Of a stretch of 64,000 nucleotides of DNA, positions 1 to 34,761 are shown one piece after another. The translations under genes and the position numbers were made by a program. The notes under the pieces are model-generated. The model had not been told where the DNA came from and searched no databases. It was given only the letters and a program-made list of their open reading frames with translations. Origin of the DNA: Mycolicibacterium stellerae. Lineage in GTDB: Bacteria > Actinomycetota > Actinomycetes > Mycobacteriales > Mycobacteriaceae. Location of the stretch: positions 186,001-250,000 of the forward strand of contig NZ_RARC01000005.1 of assembly GCF_003719305.1 (NCBI RefSeq). The letters are read 5' to 3'. Position 1 is the first letter of the stretch. Every line of letters starts with the position of its first letter.

Positions 1-648
1 GGATGCCTGCCACGTCCAGTCGACAACACTGTCCCGATCGGAGCGCTTGTGGAAGAAGGTCCTTTTGCTCAGGTCCTGCGGCACCGGGTCGGCGGTCCCG
101 AACTCCAGTTGATCCAAGGCCTCGTCAAGCACATCGGGCACGAGATCGAGTGTCGCCAGCACAAGGCTTGTTCCTGTGCTCGTCGGCGTGATCTCCACGG
201 CGCGTTGCACCAGGATGTCACCGGTGTCGAGTTCGGCGTCCATCAGGTGTGCTGTCAGACCAGTGTGGCTTGCACCGCTAATCAGCGACCAGATCACCGG
301 CGAGAACCCGGTGAACTCCGGCAGCAGCGAGTCATGCAGGTTCAGGGTGCCGTGCGTGGGGATCCCGAACAGATCCTCCGGCAACCGGGTACGCCAGTTG
401 TTGGCCACCATCACATCGGGCGCGACCGCGGCCACCCGCGCGATCAGGTCGGGGGTCGGCCGCTTGGCGAGGAGCACCTCGATACCCTCGCTGCGCGCCA
501 AATCCTCGACCGAATCGGCCCAAATCGACTCGTAGACATGGTCACTGGTCGGATGCGTCACGACCAGACACACCTCGTGGCGGGACTTGCGCAACGCTTG
601 CAGCGTGCGATGACCCCACGTCTGGTAGCCGAACATCACAACTCGCAC
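1..648 (-). CDS. fxbA: N5-hydroxyornithine formyltransferase, FxbA-like (partial, runs off left edge)
   Basis: It is predicted to transfer a formyl group from N10-formyl-tetrahydrofolate to N5-hydroxyornithine, giving the first residue of exochelin-type siderophores. The visible 216 codons begin MRVVMFGYQTWG and carry the formyltransferase signature: NLHDSLLPEFTG (Asn and His of the catalytic site plus the SLLP loop), followed by MDAELDTGDILVQRA, which holds the catalytic Asp. These match the Asn-His-Asp triad of methionyl-tRNA formyltransferase-like enzymes. The GTG start at 648 was chosen because GGGAGGG lies just upstream and no better start exists. The 3' end is outside the window. It is divergent from the NRPS operon and shares the iron box at 680-698 with it. 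The match of module 1 of the NRPS to a formyl-hydroxyornithine code supports this role over Met-tRNA formylation. Confidence 0.9.
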   Translation of the reverse strand, partial: MRVVMFGYQTWGHRTLQALRKSRHEVCLVVTHPTSDHVYESIWADSVEDLARSEGIEVLLAKRPTPDLIARVAAVAPDVMVANNWRTRLPEDLFGIPTHGTLNLHDSLLPEFTGFSPVIWSLISGASHTGLTAHLMDAELDTGDILVQRAVEITPTSTGTSLVLATLDLVPDVLDEALDQLEFGTADPVPQDLSKRTFFHKRSDRDSVVDWTWQAS

Positions 649-679
649 AGCGCCCTCCCATGGCCCGAGGCTAGCTCAC

Positions 680-698
680 ATTGGTTAGCCTAACCTTT
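680..698. promoter_or_regulatory. IdeR/DtxR-type iron box in the divergent fxbA/mbtH promoter
   Basis: The sequence ATTGGTTAGCCTAACCTTT contains a perfect copy of the 13-bp palindromic core GGTTAGCCTAACC of the mycobacterial iron box (consensus TTAGGTTAGSCTAACCTAA), about 15 of 19 matches. It lies 31 bp from the fxbA start and 38 bp from the mbtH-like start, so iron-loaded IdeR bound here would repress both directions. That IdeR binds it is inferred from the match and from the siderophore genes on both sides. Confidence 0.88.
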
Positions 699-736
699 GA
701 TAGCATGCCTCCCGACTGCCACGGGAGGGGAGCGCC

Positions 737-985
737 TTGTCCAACAATCCGTTCGACGACGAGAACGGCCGATTTCTGGTGCTCGTCAACGAGGAGGAGC
801 AGTACTCGCTGTGGCCGACCTTCGCCGCCGTTCCCGCAGGCTGGACCGTTCGGTTCGGCGGCCCTGACGGCACCGACCGTGCAAGCGCGCTCGGCTGGGT
901 CGATGAGAACTGGACCGATATGCGCCCCAAGTCGCTGCGTGACCGGATGAACCAAGAGACCGCCGACGCCGGCTCGACGGCGTGA
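737..985 (+). CDS. MbtH-like NRPS accessory protein
   Basis: This 82-aa protein has the MbtH-family pattern: N-terminal [24 protein letters not shown], then PAGWTV and the closing [20 protein letters not shown] segment with conserved Trp residues. MbtH-like proteins bind adenylation domains of NRPSs and are often needed for their folding and activity, so its client should be the giant NRPS downstream. Translation starts at TTG 737, supported by a strong GGGAGGGGAG ribosome-binding site at 722-731. The stop overlaps the GTG start of the first ABC transporter gene (GTGA), which indicates one coupled operon. Confidence 0.93.
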   Translation: MSNNPFDDENGRFLVLVNEEEQYSLWPTFAAVPAGWTVRFGGPDGTDRASALGWVDENWTDMRPKSLRDRMNQETADAGSTA

Positions 986-2709
986 CCGCTGCCGCCACGG
1001 GCGACCCCGCAGGCACACGGACCGGCGCTGCGGTGCTGCGTCGCACGCTGACGCGCAACCTGCGCTGGCTGATACCGGGAACCACGCTCATCTCGGTGCA
1101 TCAGCTGTGCGAGGTGGCGGTTCCGGTACTGATCGGCATCATCGTCGACCGCGCGGTGGCCACCGGCAGCGTCGAAGCGATCATCAGATGGATCGCCGCA
1201 CTCGCCGCCCTGTTCCTGGTGCTGACGCTGGTGTATCGCATCGGCGCCAGGATGTTGATGTTCGCCATCGCCCGCGAATCGCATCTGCTGCGGGTCGAGC
1301 TCAGCGCCAAGATCCTCGATCCCCTTGGCATACACACCGACTACAAGGTCGGCGAACTGCTGTCGATCACGTCGAACGACGCCGAGGAAACCGGCTACGT
1401 CATCGACTACCTGGCCCGGATCGCCGGTGCGATCGTCGCGACCATCGCCTGCGGCGCGATCCTGCTGAGCATCGATCTGCCACTGGGTCTGATGGTTCTC
1501 GTCGGCGTGCCGATCGTGGTGGCGGGACTGCAGCTGACCGCGCCGATCATTGCGCAGCGCGTCGAAGATCAGCAGGCCGAGGTCGGCCGCGCCACCGCGC
1601 TGGCCACCGACCTGATCAGCGGACACCGTCCCCTGCAGGGCATCGGCGCGCAGGCCAACGCCGCCGCCAGGTACCGCGCCGCGAGCCGCCGGTCGTTGGT
1701 CGCCGCCCTGCGTGCTGCCCGCATCCAGAGCGTGCACGCCGGAGCCGCCGCGGCGGCGGGCGCGCTGGCGGCAATGGCGGTGGCGGTCGCCGCGACGTAC
1801 TTCGCACTCCGCGGGGACCTGTCGCTCGGCGAGCTGATCACCGTGATCGGGTTGGCCCAGTTCCTAGTCGAGCCGTTCTCGCTGCTGGCCGTCGCGCCCA
1901 GTGAGGTCGCCGAGTCCCGCGGTTCGGCGAACCGGGTCGCAAAGGTGGCATCCTCACCCGCCCGCCACCGGCCCGAAATCGCAGTATCCGCGCCCGCCGG
2001 AATCGATCCGAGGGCCCTGACGATCGACAAGGCCAACCACGCGGGCCTGGACGAGTTGGCCCTTGACGTGCAGCCAGGCGAGTTCGTCGCCGTGCTGACC
2101 TCTGACGCGCGTCATGCCTCGGCACTGATCGACCTGTTGTCCGGGCAGGTCAGATCGCCCGACGCGGGCACCGTGCTGGTCGGCGGCCGCCGAATCGGCG
2201 AGATCCCCCCTGGCGGAAGGCGAAGCTGCCTTCTCGTCGAGCACCACAACGGCGACCTTTTCAGCGGCACCCTCGGGTCGAACCTCGCGGTCGCCGGCGC
2301 CGACCCCGAGGCGATACAGGCCGCGCTGGAGGCTTCGTGCGCGACCGATGTCGTCGCGCTGCACCACGACGGCCTTGCCCACCCTGTGGTCGAGCGCGGC
2401 GCCAGCCTGTCCGGCGGCCAACGGCAGCGCTGGACGCTGGCAAGGGCGCTGGCCGCCGATCCCGACGTGCTGGTCCTTCACGATCCGACCACGTCCGTCG
2501 ACGCCGTCACCGAACAGGCCATCGCCGACGGCATCCGGCGGCTGCGCGGCGCCGGGGGGCGCACCACGATCGTGCTGACCAGTAGTCCCGCGCTGCTCGC
2601 CGCCGCCGACAGGGTCGTCCTTATCGGCGACGGCCGCGTTGCGGCGCAGGGCTCCCACGCCGAGCTGTCCGACGCGCACACGGAATACCGCGCGGTGGTG
2701 TCAAGGTGA
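982..2709 (+). CDS. ABC half-exporter with degenerate Walker A/B (ExiT-like, first half)
   Basis: This is a 575-aa type IV ABC half-transporter, with an N-terminal membrane domain of several hydrophobic helices (about residues 30-300) and a C-terminal nucleotide-binding domain. The signature motif LSGGQ is intact (residues 476-480). The P-loop is lost (TSDARHASA around residues 375-383, no Lys), Walker B reads VLVLHDPTT (His500 and Asp501 where Asp-Glu is usual), the Q-loop Gln is missing and the H-loop reads LTSSPA. It therefore cannot form a normal ATP site alone and should pair with the next gene product, which has the opposite defects. In exochelin clusters an ABC exporter (ExiT) lies beside the synthetase, and siderophore export is the inferred role. 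GTG at 982 overlaps the mbtH stop. Confidence 0.85.
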   Translation: MTAAATGDPAGTRTGAAVLRRTLTRNLRWLIPGTTLISVHQLCEVAVPVLIGIIVDRAVATGSVEAIIRWIAALAALFLVLTLVYRIGARMLMFAIARESHLLRVELSAKILDPLGIHTDYKVGELLSITSNDAEETGYVIDYLARIAGAIVATIACGAILLSIDLPLGLMVLVGVPIVVAGLQLTAPIIAQRVEDQQAEVGRATALATDLISGHRPLQGIGAQANAAARYRAASRRSLVAALRAARIQSVHAGAAAAAGALAAMAVAVAATYFALRGDLSLGELITVIGLAQFLVEPFSLLAVAPSEVAESRGSANRVAKVASSPARHRPEIAVSAPAGIDPRALTIDKANHAGLDELALDVQPGEFVAVLTSDARHASALIDLLSGQVRSPDAGTVLVGGRRIGEIPPGGRRSCLLVEHHNGDLFSGTLGSNLAVAGADPEAIQAALEASCATDVVALHHDGLAHPVVERGASLSGGQRQRWTLARALAADPDVLVLHDPTTSVDAVTEQAIADGIRRLRGAGGRTTIVLTSSPALLAAADRVVLIGDGRVAAQGSHAELSDAHTEYRAVVSR

Positions 2710-4483
2710 CGATCAGCGAATCGATCACGCCGCCGGTGCTGCCGGTGGCCACTCCTTCACGCTCCTGGGCGTGGCTCACCAACGACCTACGCCGCCGACG
2801 CGGCGGTACCGCGGTCGCCGTCCTTGTCGGCCTGGCGGCCGCGGGTATGGCGACCGTCCCGATCTACCTGCTCGGCACCCTCGTCGACCGGGTCAGCGAC
2901 GGAGGCACCGTCGGCGGGCTCGTCGGCGTCTCGGTCGTCATCGGGGTGACTGCGCTCATCGGCGGGCTCGGCACCGGCCTTTCCACCTACCTGGTCACCC
3001 GACTTGGCGAGCAGACGGTCGCCGACCTGCGCGAAGACGTCCTCGAACGCGCGCTCAACGTGCCCGCCACGATGATCGAAGAGACCGGCCGCGGTGATCT
3101 GCTGTCCCGTGTCGGCGCAGACATCGGCGCCGTCGCCAAGGCGGTGTCCCAGGTTCTGCCGGAGATGCTGAACGCGTTCTTCCTCGGCATCGTCACCGTC
3201 GCGGGGATGTCCAGCATCGACTGGCGGCTCGGGCTTGCGGGCGCGCTGTGCATACCCGCCTACGCCGCAGGGCTGAAGTGGTACCTGCCGAGATCGGCGC
3301 CGCGCTACGCCGAACAACGGGTCGCGATCGCGGCCCGCGCCCAGGCCACCGTCGAATCCGTCCAGGGTGTCCGCACCATCGACGCTTACGAGATCCACGA
3401 CCGGCGGCTGGCGGACATCGACCGCGAGTCGGCGCGCGCCCGCGACATCTCGGTCGCGGTCTTCACCCTGTTCACCCGTCTCGTCGGCCGTGTCAACCGC
3501 GCCGAGTTCATCGGGCTCACAGCCACTTTGGTGGTCGGCTTCCTGCTGGTGCGCTCCGGCACCGTAACGGTCGGACAGACCACGGCGGCGGCGTTCATGT
3601 TCCACCGGCTGTTCAACCCGATCGGCATGATGATGTACAACTTCGACGAGATCCAGGCCGGGGCCGCGTGCCTGGCCCGCCTCGTCGGGGTGGTGGACAT
3701 GGCAACCCCTGCGGCCACCCAGTCGGCCGCGGGCAAGCCGACATCGGTGCCTGCGGGGTCCGACGTCGAGATCGACGAAGTCTCGTTCGCCTACGGCGCC
3801 GGACCGCAAGTGCTGCATGATGTTTCGTTGACCATCCCCGCCGGCACACGATGCGCGCTCGTCGGTACCACGGGCGGGGGCAAGACGACCCTTGCCGCCG
3901 TCGTGGCCGGCCTGCTGGCCCCCACCCGGGGAGAAAGCCGCATCGGCGGTGTCCCGGTCGGGGAGATCGATCGCGGGTCGCTCCGCGACTGGGTGGCCAC
4001 CATCACCCAAGAGGTTCACGTCTTCTCCGGTCCGTTGATCGATGACCTGCGCCTGGTCGCCCCGGATGCAAGCATCGACGAGGTATGGGCGGCGCTGCAC
4101 CAGGTCGGCGCCGGCGCTTGGGTCGAGGCGCTCGACGACGGTCTGGACACGCTGGTCGGTGAGCAGGGCCTGGCGTTGACGGCGGCCCAGGCACAACACA
4201 TCGCGATGGCCCGGCTGGTTCTGGCCGACGCGCAGGTGGTGGTGCTCGACGAAGCCACCGCCGAGGCGGGCAGCGCGCACGCCGCGGAACTGGAGGCGGC
4301 CGCGGCCGCTGCGACGAAGGGCCGCACCACCCTTGTCGTCGCGCACCGGCTGACCCAGGCCGCCACCGCCGACAAGATCGCCGTGATGGACGACGGACGG
4401 ATTGTCGAGAGCGGCAGCCACGCCGAATTGGTCGCGCTCGACGGCCGTTACGCCCGATTGTGGCGGGCTTGGAGCACACACGG

Positions 4484-4487
<4 letters not shown>
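2706..4487 (+). CDS. ABC half-exporter with intact Walker A/B but degenerate signature (ExiT-like, second half)
   Basis: This 593-aa half-exporter has an N-terminal membrane domain and a C-terminal nucleotide-binding domain. Walker A is GTTGGGKT (residues 387-394, Lys393), Walker B is VVVLDEAT (Asp515, Glu516), and the Q-loop (TITQE) and H-loop (VVAHRL) are intact. The signature is LTAAQ (491-495) instead of LSGGQ. Combined with the upstream subunit this gives one fully consensus ATP site (this Walker A/B plus the partner's LSGGQ) and one dead site, as in heterodimeric exporters such as TAP1/2. The GTG start at 2706 overlaps the previous stop by four bases, and its own stop overlaps the NRPS start (GTGA), so all are co-translated. 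Export of the peptide siderophore is inferred from context. Confidence 0.87.
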
Positions 4488-30187
<25,700 letters not shown>

Positions 30188-30201
30188 AACCAACCGCCGC
30201 G

Positions 30202-31182
30202 TCAGGCGTTGGCCAGATCGGCGACCGGACGGTTGTTGAGCGCGTTCGCCAGCTGCGGCGTCAGCACGTCCAGTGCGTACAGCAGTGCATCGGGCCCGCT
30301 GTAGGTCAGCGCACCGCTCAGGTTCGATTCGAACGTCGTGTAGAGGGTGCGGTCGTCGCGAACCACACCGAGCCGGGAGAACGCGGGCGAGTCGAGCATC
30401 TGCTGCTTCGTCGCACCGTTGACGAACAGCACATCGCGATCGAGCAGGTTCAGCTTCTCTTCGCTGACGTCGCCGTCGATGTCTTGGGTCTCGAATCCCA
30501 ATGCGGTGAAAAGCGAACGACGCGGGTCATTCTCGGGCAGCAGGTAGTGGCCGCCGGCCTCTGGCCCGAAGTCGACCACAAGCGTCTTACCCTCGAATTC
30601 CGGGTTGGCCTTGCGTGCCTCGTCGATGCGACCCGCGACCTTGGCGACCAGCTCCTTGGCCTCTGCTTCCTTACCGAGCGCCTTGCCCGTGGTGAGTAGC
30701 TGGACGTCCCATGGTGTCTCCTCGTCGGCGTAGTCGGCCGACTGGATCACCGTTGGTGCGATCTGCGAGAGCCGATCGTAGGTCTGCTTGTCGATCGTCT
30801 CGTAGATCGCGAAGATCACGTCGGGCTTCTGCGCCGCGATGGCCTCGAAGTCGATTTCGTCTGCGCCCCAGGTGGTTACGCCCTTGCCGTCGGTCGCCGT
30901 CTTGACCCACGGATAGTTGTTGTACTCCTCGAAGAACTCCCTGGTGCTCACCGGGACCACCCCGAACGGAAGCACGAAATCCTGGTCGGTCCACCCGACC
31001 GTGACCACCCGGCTTGGGTTGGCGGGCACCAACGTCTCACCGAACTTGTGGCTGATCGTCACCGCCTCGGCCTGCGGCGACTCGGTCTTGCTCGACCCAC
31101 AGGCGGTCATCAGGCCTGCGGCGAGGACGAACGAGGCAATGATCGCGGTGGCCCCACGCCACCCCCGGTAGTGCAGCTTCAC
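30202..31182 (-). CDS. Iron-siderophore ABC transporter substrate-binding lipoprotein (FxuD/FepB-like)
   Basis: This periplasmic-binding-protein-like lipoprotein of about 326 aa should bind the ferric siderophore at the cell surface and pass it to an ABC permease not seen in this window. A basic N-terminus and hydrophobic segment end in the lipobox LMTAC, followed by GSSKTES. The body has the cluster-B (FecB/FhuD) layout: ANPSRVVTVGW, then DFEAIAAQKPDVIFA and a long central helix. GTG at 31182 was preferred over TTG 31215 because GAAGGGAT lies 6-7 bases before it and it gives a normal-length signal peptide. It is convergent with the NRPS gene (14 bases apart) and has its own iron box at 31220-31238. 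Ferric exochelin uptake is inferred from the location. Confidence 0.88.
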   Translation of the reverse strand: MKLHYRGWRGATAIIASFVLAAGLMTACGSSKTESPQAEAVTISHKFGETLVPANPSRVVTVGWTDQDFVLPFGVVPVSTREFFEEYNNYPWVKTATDGKGVTTWGADEIDFEAIAAQKPDVIFAIYETIDKQTYDRLSQIAPTVIQSADYADEETPWDVQLLTTGKALGKEAEAKELVAKVAGRIDEARKANPEFEGKTLVVDFGPEAGGHYLLPENDPRRSLFTALGFETQDIDGDVSEEKLNLLDRDVLFVNGATKQQMLDSPAFSRLGVVRDDRTLYTTFESNLSGALTYSGPDALLYALDVLTPQLANALNNRPVADLANA

Positions 31183-31219
31183 GCGCGTATCCCTTCGCTT
31201 GGCACCTTTGCGCAACAGG

Positions 31220-31238
31220 TTAGCTTAGGCTTGCTTAA
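31220..31238. promoter_or_regulatory. IdeR-type iron box for the binding-protein gene
   Basis: TTAGCTTAGGCTTGCTTAA matches the 19-bp IdeR consensus at 15 positions (mismatches at 5, 13, 14 and 16). It lies 38 bp upstream of the GTG start of the leftward siderophore-binding lipoprotein gene. Repression by iron-loaded IdeR is inferred. Confidence 0.75.
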
Positions 31239-31249
31239 CCAGGGGTCCC

Positions 31250-31278
31250 ACCCCTGTTCCGTCCAAAGACGGAGGGGT
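31250..31278. other. Stem-loop between the two iron boxes
   Basis: The stem is ACCCCT pairing with AGGGGT outside and CCGTC pairing with GACGG inside, with a 4-nt loop and a small bulge (GTT). It lies exactly between the divergent promoters, so it could insulate them or be part of an untranslated leader. No function is shown. Confidence 0.4.
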
Positions 31279-31293
31279 TGCGAACCCTTCAAG

Positions 31294-31312
31294 ATAGGTT
31301 AGCCTTCGCTTA
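31294..31312. promoter_or_regulatory. IdeR-type iron box for the panD-hydroxylase operon
   Basis: ATAGGTTAGCCTTCGCTTA matches the IdeR consensus at about 14 of 19 positions, with a complete left half (TAGGTTAGCCT) and a weaker right half. It is 61 bp upstream of panD. With the box at 31220 it makes a divergent, doubly controlled promoter region. Confidence 0.7.
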
Positions 31313-31373
31313 GAAATCGTTGAGTCGGCACGTCAGAGGGCCGCGGACGTCAATCGCGGCCAGGGGGACGAGG

Positions 31374-31781
31374 ATGCAACGCACACTGCTCGGAGGCAAG
31401 ATTCATCGAGCCACGGTGACCCAGGCCGACCTGCACTACGTCGGATCGTTGACCATCGACGCCGAGTTGATGGCTGCGGCGGGGATCATCGAGGGCGAAC
31501 AAGTCCACGTCGTCGACATCACCAACGGCGCGCGGCTGGTCACCTACGCCATCACCGGTGCGCCGGGCTCGGGGGTCATCGGCGTCAACGGCGCCGCCGC
31601 CCACCTGATTTCGCCGGGCGATCTCGTCATCGTGATGTCCTTCCTGCAGATCGACGACTCCGACAGCGCCGCACACCAGGCCAAGGTCGTCCATGTCGAC
31701 GCCGCCAACCGGATCGTCGCCCTCGGCGCCGACCCTGCCCAGCCCGTACCCGGTGCCGTCGATCAGATGGCGGGTGCGTGA
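31374..31781 (+). CDS. panD: Aspartate 1-decarboxylase (PanD), siderophore-dedicated copy
   Basis: PanD converts L-aspartate to beta-alanine using a pyruvoyl group made by self-cleavage. At 135 aa the protein has the family length and keeps every key residue: Lys9, His11, Tyr22, the Gly24-Ser25 cleavage site in YVGS, Arg54, Tyr58 and Asn72 (GVNGAAA). ATG 31374 has GGGGGACGAGG upstream. It overlaps the ornithine hydroxylase gene and sits behind an iron box, whereas the pantothenate-pathway copy normally lies with panC. Because module 2 of the NRPS has a beta-alanine code, the inferred role is supplying beta-alanine for the siderophore under iron starvation. Contribution to pantothenate or CoA synthesis cannot be excluded. 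Confidence 0.93.
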   Translation: MQRTLLGGKIHRATVTQADLHYVGSLTIDAELMAAAGIIEGEQVHVVDITNGARLVTYAITGAPGSGVIGVNGAAAHLISPGDLVIVMSFLQIDDSDSAAHQAKVVHVDAANRIVALGADPAQPVPGAVDQMAGA

Positions 31782-33106
31782 TGACCGCCGACACAGCCTC
31801 CGGGGTGGACGGCCATCAGATGCTCGATTTCGTCGGGATCGGATTCGGCCCTTCCAATCTCGCGCTCGCGATCGCGGTCATGGAGCACAACGCCGAACCC
31901 GGCGTCACGCGACCGGTGACCGCCGAGTTCGTCGAGTGCAAACCCGAGTTCGGCTGGCATACCGGGATGCTGATCCCGGGCGCCACCATGCAGATCTCGT
32001 TCCTCAAAGACCTTGTCACTCAGCGAAACCCGCAGAGCGAATTCACCTTTCTGCAGTATCTCACCGAGCGGGGCCGGCTCACCGAGTTCATCAACTTCAA
32101 GACTTTCTTCCCGACCCGACTGGAATTCCACGACTACCTGGTGTGGGCGGCCGACAAGGTCACCGTTCCGGTGCGATACGGAACCCGGGCCGTCTCGGTG
32201 CGGGACGTCGACGGAGCCTTCGAGATCGAGCTGACGGGCGAGCACGCGGGCGTGCTTCGCGGGCGCAACGTGGTGATCGCCGGTGGCCTGACACCACATC
32301 TGCCGCCCGACGTCAGCCCGTCGGCCCGCCAGGTACACAATCACGGATTCCTGCACGACCTGGAACGTCTCCCCAGCCGGGAACACAACCGTTTCGTCGT
32401 CGTCGGCGCCGGACAGAGCGCAGCAGAGGTGGCGGCCTATCTGCACGACATGTCGGAGGCCACCGAGGTGCACGGTGTCTTCGCCAAGTACGGCTACAGC
32501 CCGGCCGACGACAGCCCGTTCGCCAACCGGGTGTTCGACCCCGATGCCGTCGATGACTTCTACTCCGCCGCGCCGGGGGTGCGCCGCCAACTCATCGACT
32601 ATCACCGCAGCACCAACTACTCGGCTGTCGATCTTCCGTTGATCGAAGACCTCTACGCTCGCGAGTACGCCGAGCGGGTGGCGGGCAGGCGTCGGCTTTT
32701 CCTCCGCGGCGCATCGAGCATCCTCAAGGCCGACGAGAGCGACGGCGGAGTGCGTGTCCACATCCTGCACCATCCGACCGGCGACATCGACGAATTGGAT
32801 TGCGACGCGGTCATCTACGCGACTGGTTTTCTACCCGCTCCGTTGACCGACATCCTGGGCGAGCTTCACGGTGACCTGGTGCTGGAGGCCGGTATGCCGG
32901 TGGTGTCGCGGGACTACCGGTTGACCACATCCAGGGACATCGCCGGTGGGCTCTACATCCAGGGCAACACCGAGCACAGCCACGGGTTGACGTCGTCGTT
33001 GCTTTCCAACATCGCGGTGCGCAGCGCGGAGATCCTGCAGTCGATCGACGCTCGCCGCCTAGACTGCGTAGCGGGGCCGGCGGTCGGGACGCAATCTCTC
33101 TCCTAG
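31781..33106 (+). CDS. L-ornithine N5-monooxygenase (siderophore hydroxylase)
   Basis: This FAD- and NADPH-dependent N-hydroxylating monooxygenase (441 aa, PvdA/SidA/CchB family) makes N5-hydroxyornithine. Visible motifs are the FAD-binding GIGFGPSNLA near the N-terminus, the NADPH-binding VVGAGQSAAE in the middle and the C-terminal ATGF motif (YATGFLP). Three NRPS modules need hydroxyornithine or its formyl form, so this enzyme supplies modules 1, 3 and 5. ATG 31781 shares its A with the panD stop (TGATG); GTG 31778 is an equally possible start one codon earlier. Lysine N6-hydroxylases share these motifs, and ornithine is preferred here because of the NRPS codes. Confidence 0.92.
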   Translation: MTADTASGVDGHQMLDFVGIGFGPSNLALAIAVMEHNAEPGVTRPVTAEFVECKPEFGWHTGMLIPGATMQISFLKDLVTQRNPQSEFTFLQYLTERGRLTEFINFKTFFPTRLEFHDYLVWAADKVTVPVRYGTRAVSVRDVDGAFEIELTGEHAGVLRGRNVVIAGGLTPHLPPDVSPSARQVHNHGFLHDLERLPSREHNRFVVVGAGQSAAEVAAYLHDMSEATEVHGVFAKYGYSPADDSPFANRVFDPDAVDDFYSAAPGVRRQLIDYHRSTNYSAVDLPLIEDLYAREYAERVAGRRRLFLRGASSILKADESDGGVRVHILHHPTGDIDELDCDAVIYATGFLPAPLTDILGELHGDLVLEAGMPVVSRDYRLTTSRDIAGGLYIQGNTEHSHGLTSSLLSNIAVRSAEILQSIDARRLDCVAGPAVGTQSLS

Positions 33107-33114
33107 GAGCCAGG

Positions 33115-33366
33115 ATGACTCACACGGTGCGACGACTGACAGGCACGGCGCTGGCGGCTGCTGCGCTGGCCACGGTGCCGATGGCTGCAGGCATGATCAT
33201 CTCGCCCGCTGTCAGCTCGGCATGCCTGCCCGGCGAGACAGCGGGCCCCACCGCGTGCGCGCCATTCTGTCTGCCCGGCAAGGCGCTCGATGTGCAGACC
33301 GGCCTGTGTGTTCCGGTATCGGATCCGGCGCCGAACGGCGTCAATCCCCCGGTCGACGCCTACTAG
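33115..33366 (+). CDS. Small secreted four-cysteine protein of the siderophore operon
   Basis: This 83-aa protein has a signal peptide (RR near the start, a hydrophobic Ala-rich stretch, cleavage probably near VSSA at 33-36) and a mature part of under 50 residues with four cysteines (C37, C48, C52, C65), two in a CAPFC motif, and a Pro/Asp-rich tail. I recognise no family. The ribosome-binding site AGGAG is built into the stop codon of the hydroxylase gene (TAGGAG) and the gap is eight bases, so it is probably translated from the same iron-controlled mRNA. Its 3' end overlaps the convergent amine oxidase gene by 26 bases. A role at the cell surface in iron limitation is only a guess. Confidence 0.7.
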   Translation: MTHTVRRLTGTALAAAALATVPMAAGMIISPAVSSACLPGETAGPTACAPFCLPGKALDVQTGLCVPVSDPAPNGVNPPVDAY

Positions 33367-34747
33367 ACGGGTCTGCCCGGGTCTCTTTCATCCGCGACTT
33401 CTGCCGTAGGGTCGTTGATTCTGTTCCGATCGCGACCCTCATGCAGATCTCGGCGGCGCGAAGGCCACTGACGTACGCGCCGTCGGCATAGCCGTAGCGA
33501 GCGCTCTGGGTGTGCTCGCCGGCCAGCAGCAGGCGCCTGTGCATTGGCTCACCGAGCAGGTCGAGCATCGACGGCTCAGCGCCGGGTGGGCAATGCGAAT
33601 AGGCGCCGCGGGTGAACGGGTCGTCGGCCCACGCCGTCACCACGCTCGCGACAGGATCGGGCACGGCACGGCCGAAAACATCTGCCAGCACACCCATCAA
33701 CCAGTCGACGGCCTGCGCGGGCGGGCGGGCGAGCGCGTACGGCGTCAGGGTGTGGAAGAGGTGCGCGCACAACACCGGCCCAGCACCGAACCCGTCGAGA
33801 TCGAACACCCACATCGCAGGCTCGTCCTCGTCGGGCGGAAACACCACCAGATGCGACAACCCGTCGTCGCGCCAGAACGCCGACTCGAAGCACAGCGCGA
33901 TCTTCTCGTAGCGGCCGAACCCGAGTGCATCGACGGCACGCTGCGTCAACGTCGGCAGCGGCGGATCGAACCGAATGCTGCCACGCTTGAGCACACCGAG
34001 GGGCACCGTGACGATCGCGTGCGAGCCCGCCTCGACCGAGCCGTCCGCGCCGATGGCTCGGATGCCGTCGGCCGCAACGTCCACCGATACCACCTCGGTG
34101 TTCAGCCGGACATCGGCATCGGTGGCAAGCACGTCGATCACCGAGCGATATCCGTTGCGGGGCAGGTCGCCGAATACCGGCCCGTCGAACTCTTCGCCGA
34201 ACGACATCCAGCGCAACGAGTCGTTGTCTGCTCGGTCCGCGGCATCCGCTTCGACCTCCGCGCGCAGCTCCTGGCGTACCCGCCGCGCGATCGCCCCGGT
34301 GAGGCCGCGGTCGGCGACGAACGCCTCGATCGCGTCGAGGCCGGTCGCGTCCGGACCCAGCCGATCGCTCAGCGCGTCGACAACGTTCCAGAAGGCGTCC
34401 GATTCCACCTGCGTGTACTTCTCTACCTCCCCGTGGTCGAGGCGCCGGCGCTCGAGTCGGTCGTACGCCGATAGCGACATGGTTGCGTCGCCCGGATCGC
34501 GCGCGATGCCGCGCTCGTCGCAAAACGCCGACAACGGATTGCCGATGGGATGGTGAATCCACGAGCCACCAAGGTCGACCGGCGTGCCCGCCAGGTCGAT
34601 GGTGTGCAGCCGACCGCCGATGCGGTCGCGCGCCTCGAGCACCACGCACGAGACGCCTGCCCGCTGCAGCCGGGACGCGGCAGCCAGTCCCGCGATGCCG
34701 GCACCGACGACGACGACCCGCTCGACGGGGTCGATGATTCCGCTCAC
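33341..34747 (-). CDS. FAD-dependent amine oxidase family protein
   Basis: This is a 468-aa flavoprotein of the monoamine/polyamine oxidase family. The N-terminus has the dinucleotide-binding VVVVGAGIAGLAAASRL, followed by the family's DRIGGRLHT and LGGSWIHH segments. The C-terminal flavin-contact region includes LAGEHT and GYADGAYVSGLRAAE. Such enzymes oxidise primary or secondary amines with oxygen to aldehyde, ammonia and hydrogen peroxide; the substrate cannot be read from the sequence. The start is GTG 34747, 14 bases after the carotenoid oxygenase stop, so the two form an operon controlled by the divergent TetR gene. The last residues are low-complexity Arg-rich and overlap the convergent small secreted protein gene. 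Confidence 0.87.
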   Translation of the reverse strand: MSGIIDPVERVVVVGAGIAGLAAASRLQRAGVSCVVLEARDRIGGRLHTIDLAGTPVDLGGSWIHHPIGNPLSAFCDERGIARDPGDATMSLSAYDRLERRRLDHGEVEKYTQVESDAFWNVVDALSDRLGPDATGLDAIEAFVADRGLTGAIARRVRQELRAEVEADAADRADNDSLRWMSFGEEFDGPVFGDLPRNGYRSVIDVLATDADVRLNTEVVSVDVAADGIRAIGADGSVEAGSHAIVTVPLGVLKRGSIRFDPPLPTLTQRAVDALGFGRYEKIALCFESAFWRDDGLSHLVVFPPDEDEPAMWVFDLDGFGAGPVLCAHLFHTLTPYALARPPAQAVDWLMGVLADVFGRAVPDPVASVVTAWADDPFTRGAYSHCPPGAEPSMLDLLGEPMHRRLLLAGEHTQSARYGYADGAYVSGLRAAEICMRVAIGTESTTLRQKSRMKETRADPSSRRRPGD

Positions 34748-34761
34748 CGCGCCATAGTGCT

